64,000 bases of DNA, from NCBI RefSeq assembly GCF_012927205.1, contig NZ_JABBGC010000002.1:1612001-1676000 (forward strand). Reading direction: 5' to 3'. Under the pieces are notes generated by a model. The model worked only from the letters and a program-made list of their open reading frames with translations, made no database searches and was not told the origin of the DNA. This document shows, in pieces, positions 57,288 through 64,000 of the stretch. How positions within the stretch are numbered: the stretch's first letter is position 1; each line of letters begins with the position of its first letter. Origin of the DNA: Chitinophaga fulva. Its GTDB lineage: Bacteria > Bacteroidota > Bacteroidia > Chitinophagales > Chitinophagaceae. Position numbers and translations under genes: made by a program.

Positions 57288-58268
57288 ATGACGACCAATT
57301 TAACAACAGACATGGCAGACACACAAAAAGACAAACCGCTTATCACGATCGTGGGTATTTTGGGCAAACAGGGACTTAGTGCCGCCCGCACGCTGTTGGC
57401 CTCCGGGAAGTACCGGGTACGGGGAATTACCCGCCGTATGGACTCCCCTGAAGCGCTCGCCCTCTCCCGGCAAGGAGTGGAGCTGGTGAGCATACCACTT
57501 GACCTGGGGTACAAAACAGCGTTTGTGAAAGCTTTCCAGGGTGCTGATGGGGCTTTCCTGATGACGCCCAACATTGCTCCCCCGGCAACTCATGAGTTCG
57601 AATTGGGCAAAGAGTTGGCCGATGCAGCCATGGAGGCGCAAGTGCCTCATATCGTCTTCAGCAGCCTGGAAAATGTAGATAAACTTACCAAAGGGCTAAA
57701 ATTCGCCCCACATTTTACGGACAAAGCTAAGATCGAAGAATATATCCGTACCCTGCCCATCAAAAGTTCGTTTATACACATGGCCTTCTTCTACACGAAT
57801 CTGATGGAATTTTACACGCCTGTCTTAAACGGCGATACCCTGGTATTTCCTGTCTACCTGCCTAAAGACTTTCGTGCCCCCTTTGTTGACCCGCTTACAG
57901 CGACAGGGCCGGCTGTCTTAGAGATCCTTTCAAATCCGGACAAGTACGTGGGGCAATCCCTGCCCGTTGTTGGCGATATTATTTCTCCGCAGGAAATGGT
58001 AGACACCTTTATCAGGGTAACCGGGAAGAAAGCAGTCTATAGTTCAGCATTTACGCGGGATGAGCTCCTTCATCATTTTCCGGCATTCAGTACAAACGAA
58101 ACTTTAGTACGGGAGCTTACAGGCATGGTTGAGTACGCGGTGGAATATGGATATTTCCGGGAAGACCGTGACTTATTATGGAGCAGAAAAATAAACCCCG
58201 AAACCCTGAATTGGGAACAATTTCTGCGCAACACCGGGTGGGAAGGAGAAAAAGTCACCCTCTCCTGA
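57288..58268 (+). CDS. NmrA-like NAD(P)-binding protein
   Basis: 326 residues from the ATG at 57288 (MTTNLTTDMADTQ); an in-frame ATG at 57222 would extend the protein across the likely operator and is less plausible. The N-terminal Rossmann motif VGILGKQGLSAARTLLASG, then VRGITRRMDSPEALALSRQGVELV, and EFELGKELADAAMEAQVPHIVFSSLENV are typical of NmrA-type short-chain dehydrogenases, which sense or reduce with NAD(P)H. It is divergent from an HxlR regulator, as with quinone-stress genes. Substrate unknown. Confidence 0.88.
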   Translation: MTTNLTTDMADTQKDKPLITIVGILGKQGLSAARTLLASGKYRVRGITRRMDSPEALALSRQGVELVSIPLDLGYKTAFVKAFQGADGAFLMTPNIAPPATHEFELGKELADAAMEAQVPHIVFSSLENVDKLTKGLKFAPHFTDKAKIEEYIRTLPIKSSFIHMAFFYTNLMEFYTPVLNGDTLVFPVYLPKDFRAPFVDPLTATGPAVLEILSNPDKYVGQSLPVVGDIISPQEMVDTFIRVTGKKAVYSSAFTRDELLHHFPAFSTNETLVRELTGMVEYAVEYGYFREDRDLLWSRKINPETLNWEQFLRNTGWEGEKVTLS

Positions 58269-58380
58269 CATAAGGTTGTCAAACCCGGGTCCTACATTTG
58301 TCAAAACAATCACCCAAAAACGATCATCGTATGGAAACACCTGATGGAAGACAAGCGGTATACGCCCCCACCAGAGCTGA

Positions 58381-58518
58381 ATGGAGGAAGCGAAAAGCAA
58401 ATGGAGCAAACCCAATATAGAACGGGCGAAACGCATGATTGCAACCGGGCTGATGACCGTGCATGGCCAGGAAAAGATAAATCTGGCCAAGCGTACCGGG
58501 ATGTGGGTGGAGGACTAA
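58381..58518 (+). pseudogene. Remnant of a YdeI/OmpD-associated (bacteriocin-protection-like) gene
   Basis: In the frame starting ATG 58381 the 45 codons to TAA 58518 read like the C-terminus of the YdeI family: WSKPNIERAKRMIATGLMT followed by VHGQEKINLAKRTGMW. Family members normally have about 190 residues and end with this type of helix. Upstream, a related stretch DKRYTP lies in another frame (near 58350), so the rest is shifted or gone. A stop precedes the ATG in frame. I infer a decayed gene; the longer 83-residue frame here is a shadow. Confidence 0.5.
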
Positions 58519-58540
58519 AACAAAAGAAAAACAACGCAGG

Positions 58541-58571
58541 TTGTCAGAAAAGTTGTTGTGTATTACCTTTG
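58541..58571 (+). promoter_or_regulatory. Bacteroidota promoter for beta-propeller gene
   Basis: TTG at 58541-58543, a 20-base spacer and TACCTTTG at 58564-58571, an exact TAnnTTTG match. Transcription would start near 58578, 14 bases before ATG 58592, which supports that start over an upstream in-frame ATG at 58541. Confidence 0.65.
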
Positions 58572-58591
58572 CGGCGGTACAAACAAAAGAC

Positions 58592-59650
58592 ATGAGTCAA
58601 TTTCCGCATATAAACCTGCCATTAAAGAACAAACTGACATTCACTGCTAACCCGGTAAATGTAGTGCCGTTACCGAACGGTGAGATCCTGATGAACTTTG
58701 CAAGCCAGCCACTGATTACAAAGCTCAGTGCCAACCTTGAAATTGTGTGGGAGAAAATCATGCAGGGGCAGAACACGAACTATGTAAGCAGCAAGCTGTC
58801 TGCCTCTTCTGATGGTCAGCTGATTGCTATCGCCGGTATGACCGACATGCGTATTCTTAATGCAGAAGGGACCAAAGTACTACATACAGTGGAACATGGC
58901 TCCTGGGGCTGGTTCCTGGGTGCTGCCTGTTATTTCTCCCGGGATAATAAAACAATCTGGTATGTATTGCCCGGTGAGGAAAATGAAACAGACGAGCTGC
59001 AGGTCATGGATGTGGCGACTTTTGAAGTAATTGCCTCCTACCCCCTGCTGGAAAGCCATCGATACGCCTATGCCTTTCATGCTACGCCTGACAATAATAT
59101 TATCCTGCTGGAAGCCGCTGCCGGACAGGAGGAATCTCTCCTGATGCAATTACAGTCGAACGACGGCACTGTTTCCCTGACAGCACTTTCCCAATGTGAT
59201 AATATGATCATGGGCAACTTTGCCCCATCCGGGAAAGAGTATGTGATGGCCCCGCATTATGACGAGCCGTTAGAAATTTACGCCTTCCCTGAAATCAACA
59301 AGGTAGCAACGCAGGACCAGTCCGCCATTTTCGATGGCAGTAAAGACTTTCCTGCCGCCGAACCGGATAACATCAACTATACTGTATTCTTTGTAGATGA
59401 TCATAACATCCTGGTAATTTCCCAGTTTGGCAGATTGTTATTGCTGGACAGAAAAGATTTACGTTGCAAGGCGGAGGTAATGCCGGAGGGTATTGAATTT
59501 ACAGCCTATGACCTGGATGGCAATCCTACTACCAACCCGGATTACATCTATGATTACAGCAGTAATATCATCAACGTAATGCTGGTACATAACCAACTGT
59601 TGCTGACGACCGGTGATGGCCAGTTGCGCAGCTATGACCTGCCTGTATAA
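58592..59650 (+). CDS. WD40/YVTN-like beta-propeller protein, cytoplasmic
   Basis: 352 residues from ATG 58592, chosen because a good promoter lies just upstream and would cut off the ATG at 58541. There is no signal peptide. Repeated segments such as NVVPLPNGEILMNFASQP, AIAGMTDMRILNAEGTKVLHTV, NIILLEAAAGQEESLLM and NILVISQFGRLLLLDRKDLRCKA have the spacing of seven- or eight-bladed propeller blades. No catalytic residues stand out, and I do not recognise a subfamily; such proteins often have binding roles. It precedes a DUF1801-like gene by about 43 bases in the same direction. Confidence 0.8.
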   Translation: MSQFPHINLPLKNKLTFTANPVNVVPLPNGEILMNFASQPLITKLSANLEIVWEKIMQGQNTNYVSSKLSASSDGQLIAIAGMTDMRILNAEGTKVLHTVEHGSWGWFLGAACYFSRDNKTIWYVLPGEENETDELQVMDVATFEVIASYPLLESHRYAYAFHATPDNNIILLEAAAGQEESLLMQLQSNDGTVSLTALSQCDNMIMGNFAPSGKEYVMAPHYDEPLEIYAFPEINKVATQDQSAIFDGSKDFPAAEPDNINYTVFFVDDHNILVISQFGRLLLLDRKDLRCKAEVMPEGIEFTAYDLDGNPTTNPDYIYDYSSNIINVMLVHNQLLLTTGDGQLRSYDLPV

Positions 59651-59693
59651 GAAATAAACATCATTGGCTAAAGGTGATCATAAAATTGAAAAC

Positions 59694-60086
59694 ATGACTG
59701 TATCTGAATACATCAGCAGTATGCCTGCTGACAGGCAAGTGCTCCTAAGCATGTTGCATGAAACAATTATGGCGAATGATCCGACTGTCACCCCGGTCAT
59801 TAAACCGATGATGGGAAAGGAAATGATCCTCTACGAAGAACGTTCCTACATGAAGTATGGCCTGGCAAGCACCAAAAATTATATGTCGCTGCACTGCCTG
59901 CCAATTTATATGAATGAGCCGCTGCATGCCAAATACGTAAAGTTGCTGCCTGCCGCGAAATTCCAGAAAGGATGCATCAATTTTTCGGATGCGGACGCTA
60001 TGCCATCTGCAATAGTAGCAGCTTTGATCACCGACTGTTCGGCTATCAGTATTGCCACCATGCTTGAAAACCGGAAAAAGAAATAA
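59694..60086 (+). CDS. DUF1801/YdhG-like protein
   Basis: 130 residues from ATG 59694 (MTVSEYISSMPADRQVLLSM), which fits the family's opening pattern; a TTG at 59664 would add ten residues. The central EMILYEERSYMKYGLASTKNYMSLHCLPIYM and LLPAAKFQKGCINFSDADAMP are typical of DUF1801, small soluble proteins that bind phosphate-like groups in structural studies. The real role is unclear. It lies 43 bases after the beta-propeller gene, same direction, so they may be one transcript. A weak hairpin (AAGAGG/CCTCTT) lies just beyond, at about 60096-60121. Confidence 0.8.
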   Translation: MTVSEYISSMPADRQVLLSMLHETIMANDPTVTPVIKPMMGKEMILYEERSYMKYGLASTKNYMSLHCLPIYMNEPLHAKYVKLLPAAKFQKGCINFSDADAMPSAIVAALITDCSAISIATMLENRKKK

Positions 60087-60176
60087 AAGTGAAAAAAGAG
60101 GCCATCTTTCGATAACCTCTTCCCATGATGATGTATCTACAAACTCCTGGCAGATACGTTGAGATCAACATAAATT

Positions 60177-61205
60177 TCAGTCAACAGTAAGCACTATCTT
60201 GCCCTGGATGTGGCCACGGGCGGCTCGCTCATGTGCCTGGCGAGCATCGGCAAGCGGGAATGTGCTGTCAATGACCACCTGGACCGTTCCGTCATTAAGC
60301 AATCGACTGAGCGCTGCCAGCTGTGCGCCGTTCGAACGAACCTGCGTAGCCGATACTGTGACACCCAGCTTCTCCGCCTCTTCCCTGCCAGAGAAGCCTA
60401 AAGGGAAAATTGGAAACAAAGCCCCGCCACGTTTGAGCGTGCGCAGGAAACGACCGGTTGTTGGCCCACCAACACAGTCGATGACGAGATCAATTTCACG
60501 CACCACATCTTCGACAGATATCTTCGTATAGTCGATGAATTCATCGACCCCCAGGCTTCGCAGTAACGTTTCCTGTCTACCGGATGCCACTGCGATCACC
60601 GTGGCGCCTTTCCATTTCGCTAATTGTACAGCGAAGTGTCCAACACCTCCTCCGGCCCCGTTCACTAAGACAGTCCTGCCCTCGAGCGGTACCGGCTCAT
60701 GTTTGTCCGGCTGAAGCGGATTGGGCTCGTTGTGGCCGACCTCAATCATGAACTGCCATGCTGTAAGCAATGACATCGGTACTGCGGCAGCACTGATATG
60801 ATCAATACCGGTCGGCTTTAGCGCCACTTCCGAAGCCGGCATTGTGACATACCCCGCATAAGCCTTGCTTGCCCCGTAGCTGGGAAAGCGCACCATCGAA
60901 TATACTTCATCACCTACTGAAAAACCATTAACATCATCGGCCACCGCTTCCACAACGCCCGAGATGTCTGTCCCCAAAGTTACCGGGAAGGATACCGGCG
61001 GCCGCCATTCAGGAGGCAACATCTTATATCCGTCGCGGAGGTACCAATCGGGGGGATTTATTCCGATGGCATGAACGCGGACCCGCACTTCACCCTGCTC
61101 CAGCGCAGGAATAGGTGCATCTTCGTAACGCAACACCTCCGGACCGCCGAACTCGTGCTGCCTGATCGCTTTCATCTTACCTGTTTTATTTTCTACTAGC
61201 TCCAT
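60177..61205 (-). CDS. Zinc-independent MDR oxidoreductase (quinone reductase/NADP-dependent type)
   Basis: 342 residues from ATG 61205 (MELVENKTGKMKAIRQHEFGG); a TTG at 61229 is the only longer option. The N-terminal GroES-like part has PALEQGEVRVRVHAIGINPPDW and VTLGTDISGVVEAVADDV. The NADPH site is NGAGGGVGHFAVQLAKWKGATVIAVAS, with the short glycine-rich loop of the quinone oxidoreductase branch, and no zinc-ligand Cys row. It probably reduces quinones or enones with NADPH. It diverges from an HxlR regulator whose operator-like repeat lies between them. Confidence 0.9.
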   Translation of the reverse strand: MELVENKTGKMKAIRQHEFGGPEVLRYEDAPIPALEQGEVRVRVHAIGINPPDWYLRDGYKMLPPEWRPPVSFPVTLGTDISGVVEAVADDVNGFSVGDEVYSMVRFPSYGASKAYAGYVTMPASEVALKPTGIDHISAAAVPMSLLTAWQFMIEVGHNEPNPLQPDKHEPVPLEGRTVLVNGAGGGVGHFAVQLAKWKGATVIAVASGRQETLLRSLGVDEFIDYTKISVEDVVREIDLVIDCVGGPTTGRFLRTLKRGGALFPIFPLGFSGREEAEKLGVTVSATQVRSNGAQLAALSRLLNDGTVQVVIDSTFPLADARQAHERAARGHIQGKIVLTVD

Positions 61206-61283
61206 TGTATACAGCTTTTTATCTTTCAAAATTTTCGATTTAATCCTGGTTCAGATCTGAGCCGTAAAACTAACTCACTGGTT

Positions 61284-61291
61284 TACCTTTG
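61284..61291 (+). promoter_or_regulatory. TAnnTTTG -7 element for HxlR gene
   Basis: TACCTTTG is an exact -7 consensus, ten bases before the inverted repeat at 61301. No clear -33 TTG was found, so activity is uncertain. Transcription would start at about the repeat, so a bound regulator would block it. Confidence 0.4.
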
Positions 61292-61300
61292 GCAAGTATG

Positions 61301-61331
61301 TACTTATTGGTATCTTACCTACCAATAAGTA
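61301..61331. promoter_or_regulatory. Perfect 12-base inverted repeat, HxlR operator candidate
   Basis: TACTTATTGGTA (61301-61312), spacer of seven bases, TACCAATAAGTA (61320-61331), in the divergent gap between the MDR oxidoreductase and the HxlR gene. Twelve paired bases per arm is far beyond chance in a region this short. Confidence 0.75.
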
Positions 61332-61369
61332 TCTGTAATTGTATATCAATTAGTTACTAAAAAATAAAA

Positions 61370-61732
61370 ATGAAAAATAAAGAAGAACTACCTGATCATA
61401 TAAAGAATTGCGGAGTTGAATATGCTTTCAGGCGCATAGGAGGAAAATACAAAGCCCGTATCCTATGGCATTTAAATTCAAAAACGATATTGCGTTATGG
61501 AGAGCTGAAAAGGACATTGCCTGACATCACCACCAAAATGCTTACCCAAACTTTAAGGGAACTGGAAGATGATCAACTGATCATCCGGAAAATGTATCAT
61601 GAAGTGCCGCCTAAAGTAGAGTATTCATTAAGTGACACTGGACGGGAATTAATACCGTTTATAGAGCATCTGCATAACTGGGGACAGCAACAATTGGGTA
61701 AAGGCATACGTCAACCAACCGCGAACACCTGA
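61370..61732 (+). CDS. HxlR-family winged-helix regulator
   Basis: 120 residues: NCGVEYAFRRIGGKYKARILWHL at the N-terminus carries the conserved Cys (residue 13), then LRYGELKRTLPDITTKMLTQTLRELEDD, the DNA-binding helix, and HEVPPKVEYSLSDTGREL, the wing. It is a separate protein from the HxlR at 56815; the two differ over most of their length. It diverges from the quinone-reductase-like gene with a perfect inverted repeat between, so it likely senses an electrophile and controls that gene. It converges on the second NRPS, with a terminator between. Confidence 0.92.
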   Translation: MKNKEELPDHIKNCGVEYAFRRIGGKYKARILWHLNSKTILRYGELKRTLPDITTKMLTQTLRELEDDQLIIRKMYHEVPPKVEYSLSDTGRELIPFIEHLHNWGQQQLGKGIRQPTANT

Positions 61733-61757
61733 TCCGGCTGAACGCTCCATCAAAAAA

Positions 61758-61786
61758 CAAAACCCCGCGACAAGCGCGAGGTTTTG
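61758..61786. terminator. Bidirectional terminator
   Basis: Twelve-base arms (61758-61769 and 61775-61786) with one mismatch and a 5-base loop, between the convergent HxlR gene and the second NRPS. The minus-strand side runs into TTTTGTTTTTTG. Confidence 0.75.
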
Positions 61787-61814
61787 AATGTTACTGTAAT
61801 TCCGGCTGAAAGGA

Positions 61815-64000
61815 TCAATAATCTCTCAGAGAAACGACTTTCTTACTAACAGGTTCAAAGAAGCCTACTTCCACGGCATACTTAATCATCAGGTGCACTT
61901 TTTCTTCGTCGGGGTATGCCCATCTGAATTTCATCTTTTTCAGGATTGCATTCGTTGCCTCATAACATACCTGGTATGGATGCCCCATATCCTGCTTATC
62001 GTCACCAAATAGGTCCGCCTGCAGGAACAACCGGTCTATCAGGTCTTTTTTAGTATTGTATGATTGTAGCATCCTCTCCAAATAGGTATACACATTCGTC
62101 AACTCCATATCGTACCCGTAACTGTTCAGATAAGCCACAAACTCAGCAGCAGAGAGCAGATGCGGATTACGGACATGATAATTCCTATTCAGCAATGCCG
62201 GCTTGTCAAAAATCTGCAGTATCGCAGCAGATACCTGGTCAATATTAGACAATTCCAGCTCATTGAATTCCTCCGGCATCACCTGGAAGGAAATAAACCC
62301 TTTGATCTGGTTATAGAAAGCATTATTGTCAATATTCTCCTGGAACTTACCGGTAGCAGAATGGAATGACAAGTGGCCTACGCGGTAGATATTGACCTCC
62401 ACCCCTTCTTCTCTGGCTGCATCCAGCAGACGTTCCGCCTCCAGTTTACTCTTCGCATAGAAGTTAGGCACTTCCTGTCCTTTGAACAAATCGGCTTCGG
62501 TATACAGATAATCGGTACTGCCTTTTTCTGCCACACCAGCCACACTGGTAGTAGAGATATGATGGATTACCTTCTTCCTTCCTGTTTTGCAATAATCCAA
62601 TATCGTCTGTACGGAGCGGGTGTTCACCGCTTCAAACTCACTGTAACTACCATAGTGTTTTACGTTAGCGGCCGTATTCAGGATACAATCCGTTTCGGAC
62701 ATCAGCGCCTCAAACACGGCAGCATCCATTCCCAGCTGTGGCAAAGCGATATCTCCTTTCCATACCCGCAGCTTTGCCTGGTCTTTAGGTAATGGCGTAC
62801 CAAAGTAGAAGGCATACTTTTCCGATAACCGGCTGAAAGCCGCTTCATCACTCTCTGCCCGCACCAGCACACATACCGGCGTATCGTTCCGCTGAAGCAG
62901 GTCATACAACAGGTGAATACCCAGGTAACCGGTTGCCCCCAGCAGTAAGATCTGCTGATAAGTAGTGGTACTGCTGACATCCAGCTGTTGCCATGCTTTC
63001 ACTTCTTCGAGATATGGCCGTTGCTGTTCTTCCAGCATCCGCTGCATATGCGCTGCCTGCGCCTGCATGGCTTCGTGATCTACCTGTGCCGGATCAAACC
63101 TGGACATCAATGCCGCCAGTTTGTTTTTAAAGTGATTCTTTTCATAAATCACATATTTAGAGATACCGGCTATGGTAGGATGCTGGAAGAGGTCATTAAT
63201 AGAAACCTGGAAGTCCACCTTCATCTTGGCGATCAACCGGATCGCTGTGATAGAGTTACCGCCAGCGGCAAAGAAATTATCGTGTATGCTTAACCGTGGC
63301 AAGTTCAGTACCTCTTTCCAGATTTCCAGCAGCTGCTCTTCGATTTCGTTAGCAGGACGAGCATCCTGCGGCTGATCAGTGGGCATCAGGGATGCTGGCG
63401 ATGGCAATCCTTTCCGGTCGATCTTGCCATTAGGCGTCAGCGGGAATGATTCCATCGGAATCATCACCGGGGGCACCATAAAGTCTGGCAGTTTACGCTT
63501 CAGATAAGCTACGATAGCGTCTTTATTGAACTCGTGATGCGGTATCACATAAGCCACGAGCAGTTTATTATCATGCTCTCCGCCTTTCACTACTACCACT
63601 GCTTCATTAACATGCTCGCATTCCTGCAGCACGTTTTCTATTTCACCCAATTCAATCCGGTATCCGCGCACTTTCACCTGGTCATCGATCCGTCCCATGT
63701 ATTCGATATTACCATCTGCCAGCCAGCGCCCCAGATCACCGGTACGGTACATCCGGGTTTCACCATCTCCGGTGAAAGGATTGATGACAAACTTCTCGTT
63801 GGTAAGTTCCGGACGGTTGAGATAACCACGGGCCAGACCGGCGCCACTCACACAAATCTCCCCCGCTACCCCTATCGGGCATAATCCACCGTGGGCATCC
63901 TGGATATACAGTTGCATATTGGCCACCGGCTTCCCGATCACCACTACACCATCTTCCCGGATGGGATCAGCGGATGCAGTGGTACAGATACTGTTTTCCG
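61815..64000 (-). CDS. NRPS C-terminal part: A-T-thioester reductase, 5' end outside window
   Basis: The frame is open through base 64000; the edge still reads ENSICTT, the residues that follow GPTE in an adenylation domain, so at least 728 residues are seen of a longer protein. Visible: the C-terminal half of an A domain (A7/A8 YRTGDLGRW, VRGYRIELGEIE, A10 LPLTPNGKIDRK), a thiolation domain (AAGGNSITAIRL) and a thioester reductase domain of short-chain-dehydrogenase type (NADPH site LLLGATGYLGIHLL, catalytic YAKSK). A terminal reductase releases the peptide as aldehyde or alcohol in known lines. Two code positions visible read I and C. It stands about 30 kb from, and likely separate to, the lipopeptide cluster. 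Confidence 0.93.
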   Translation of the reverse strand, partial: ENSICTTASADPIREDGVVVIGKPVANMQLYIQDAHGGLCPIGVAGEICVSGAGLARGYLNRPELTNEKFVINPFTGDGETRMYRTGDLGRWLADGNIEYMGRIDDQVKVRGYRIELGEIENVLQECEHVNEAVVVVKGGEHDNKLLVAYVIPHHEFNKDAIVAYLKRKLPDFMVPPVMIPMESFPLTPNGKIDRKGLPSPASLMPTDQPQDARPANEIEEQLLEIWKEVLNLPRLSIHDNFFAAGGNSITAIRLIAKMKVDFQVSINDLFQHPTIAGISKYVIYEKNHFKNKLAALMSRFDPAQVDHEAMQAQAAHMQRMLEEQQRPYLEEVKAWQQLDVSSTTTYQQILLLGATGYLGIHLLYDLLQRNDTPVCVLVRAESDEAAFSRLSEKYAFYFGTPLPKDQAKLRVWKGDIALPQLGMDAAVFEALMSETDCILNTAANVKHYGSYSEFEAVNTRSVQTILDYCKTGRKKVIHHISTTSVAGVAEKGSTDYLYTEADLFKGQEVPNFYAKSKLEAERLLDAAREEGVEVNIYRVGHLSFHSATGKFQENIDNNAFYNQIKGFISFQVMPEEFNELELSNIDQVSAAILQIFDKPALLNRNYHVRNPHLLSAAEFVAYLNSYGYDMELTNVYTYLERMLQSYNTKKDLIDRLFLQADLFGDDKQDMGHPYQVCYEATNAILKKMKFRWAYPDEEKVHLMIKYAVEVGFFEPVSKKVVSLRDY

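Noticed and set aside
57222..57290. Longer start for the NmrA-like protein at 57222
   Set aside because: It would run across the inverted repeat and promoter region; ATG 57288 is the sensible start.
58344..58595. 83-residue plus-strand frame
   Set aside because: Composition unlike a protein, and it overlaps the YdeI remnant in another frame and the promoter of the following gene.

Overview
The window looks like chromosomal DNA of a Bacteroidota bacterium, most likely a Chitinophaga-like member of the Chitinophagaceae. The supporting signs are a type IX secretion sorting domain, a TonB receptor with a carboxypeptidase-regulatory-like N-terminal domain, several TAnnTTTG (-7) promoter elements, few strong Shine-Dalgarno sequences and very large NRPS genes. 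The genus is inference; no rRNA or tRNA gene was seen.

Region 1 (1-32486, all minus strand) is the larger part of a hybrid PKS/NRPS cluster read from right to left. It opens with a SbnA/SbnB-like pair (31518-32486 and 30544-31512), known elsewhere to make L-2,3-diaminopropionate (Dap), and a CmlA-like diiron beta-hydroxylase (28687-30339). A 4823-residue starter protein follows (14108-28579: acyl-AMP ligase, ACP, KS, AT, ACP, aminotransferase, then C-A-MT-T and C-A-T), then a bimodular NRPS (7481-14071) and a third NRPS that leaves the window at base 1. The starter order is that of iturin/mycosubtilin- and microsclerodermin-type lines that begin with a beta-amino fatty acid. Hand-read A-domain codes give this partial chain: beta-amino acyl, N-methyl Val-like, X, Ile-like, X, N-methyl aliphatic, Ser, and so on. 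X is an identical acidic pocket code used twice. Because Dap genes sit in the same cluster, Dap is the natural (unproven) candidate for X. The product is therefore predicted to be a cationic, N-methylated, possibly beta-hydroxylated lipopeptide.

Region 2 (32487-34238) is a roughly 1 kb AT-rich non-coding stretch, a small Xre-type regulator paired with a membrane protein, and a strong terminator. Region 3 (34288-44186, minus) is a heme-type uptake operon (TonB receptor, HmuT, HmuU, HmuV), followed in the same direction by two secreted proteins; the last is a 1.4-kilo-residue BNR-repeat/discoidin protein with a T9SS sorting tail. Region 4 (44534-55899, plus) holds two small secreted unknowns, a four-gene set of planctomycete-type cytochrome-domain proteins (DUF1549/DUF1553, DUF1501, NHL propeller, DUF2231-cytochrome fusion) and a large secreted glycosidase-like protein.

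Region 5 (56123-61732) has small stress and housekeeping genes. Two independent HxlR regulator/oxidoreductase pairs are arranged divergently around perfect inverted repeats. It also contains a YdeI-family gene remnant, a beta-propeller protein and a DUF1801-like protein. Region 6 (61815-64000, minus, cut by the right edge) is the end of another NRPS (A-T-thioester reductase), which releases its product reductively. It points to a second biosynthetic locus beyond the window. No CRISPR array, insertion sequence, prophage, rRNA or tRNA gene was recognised.
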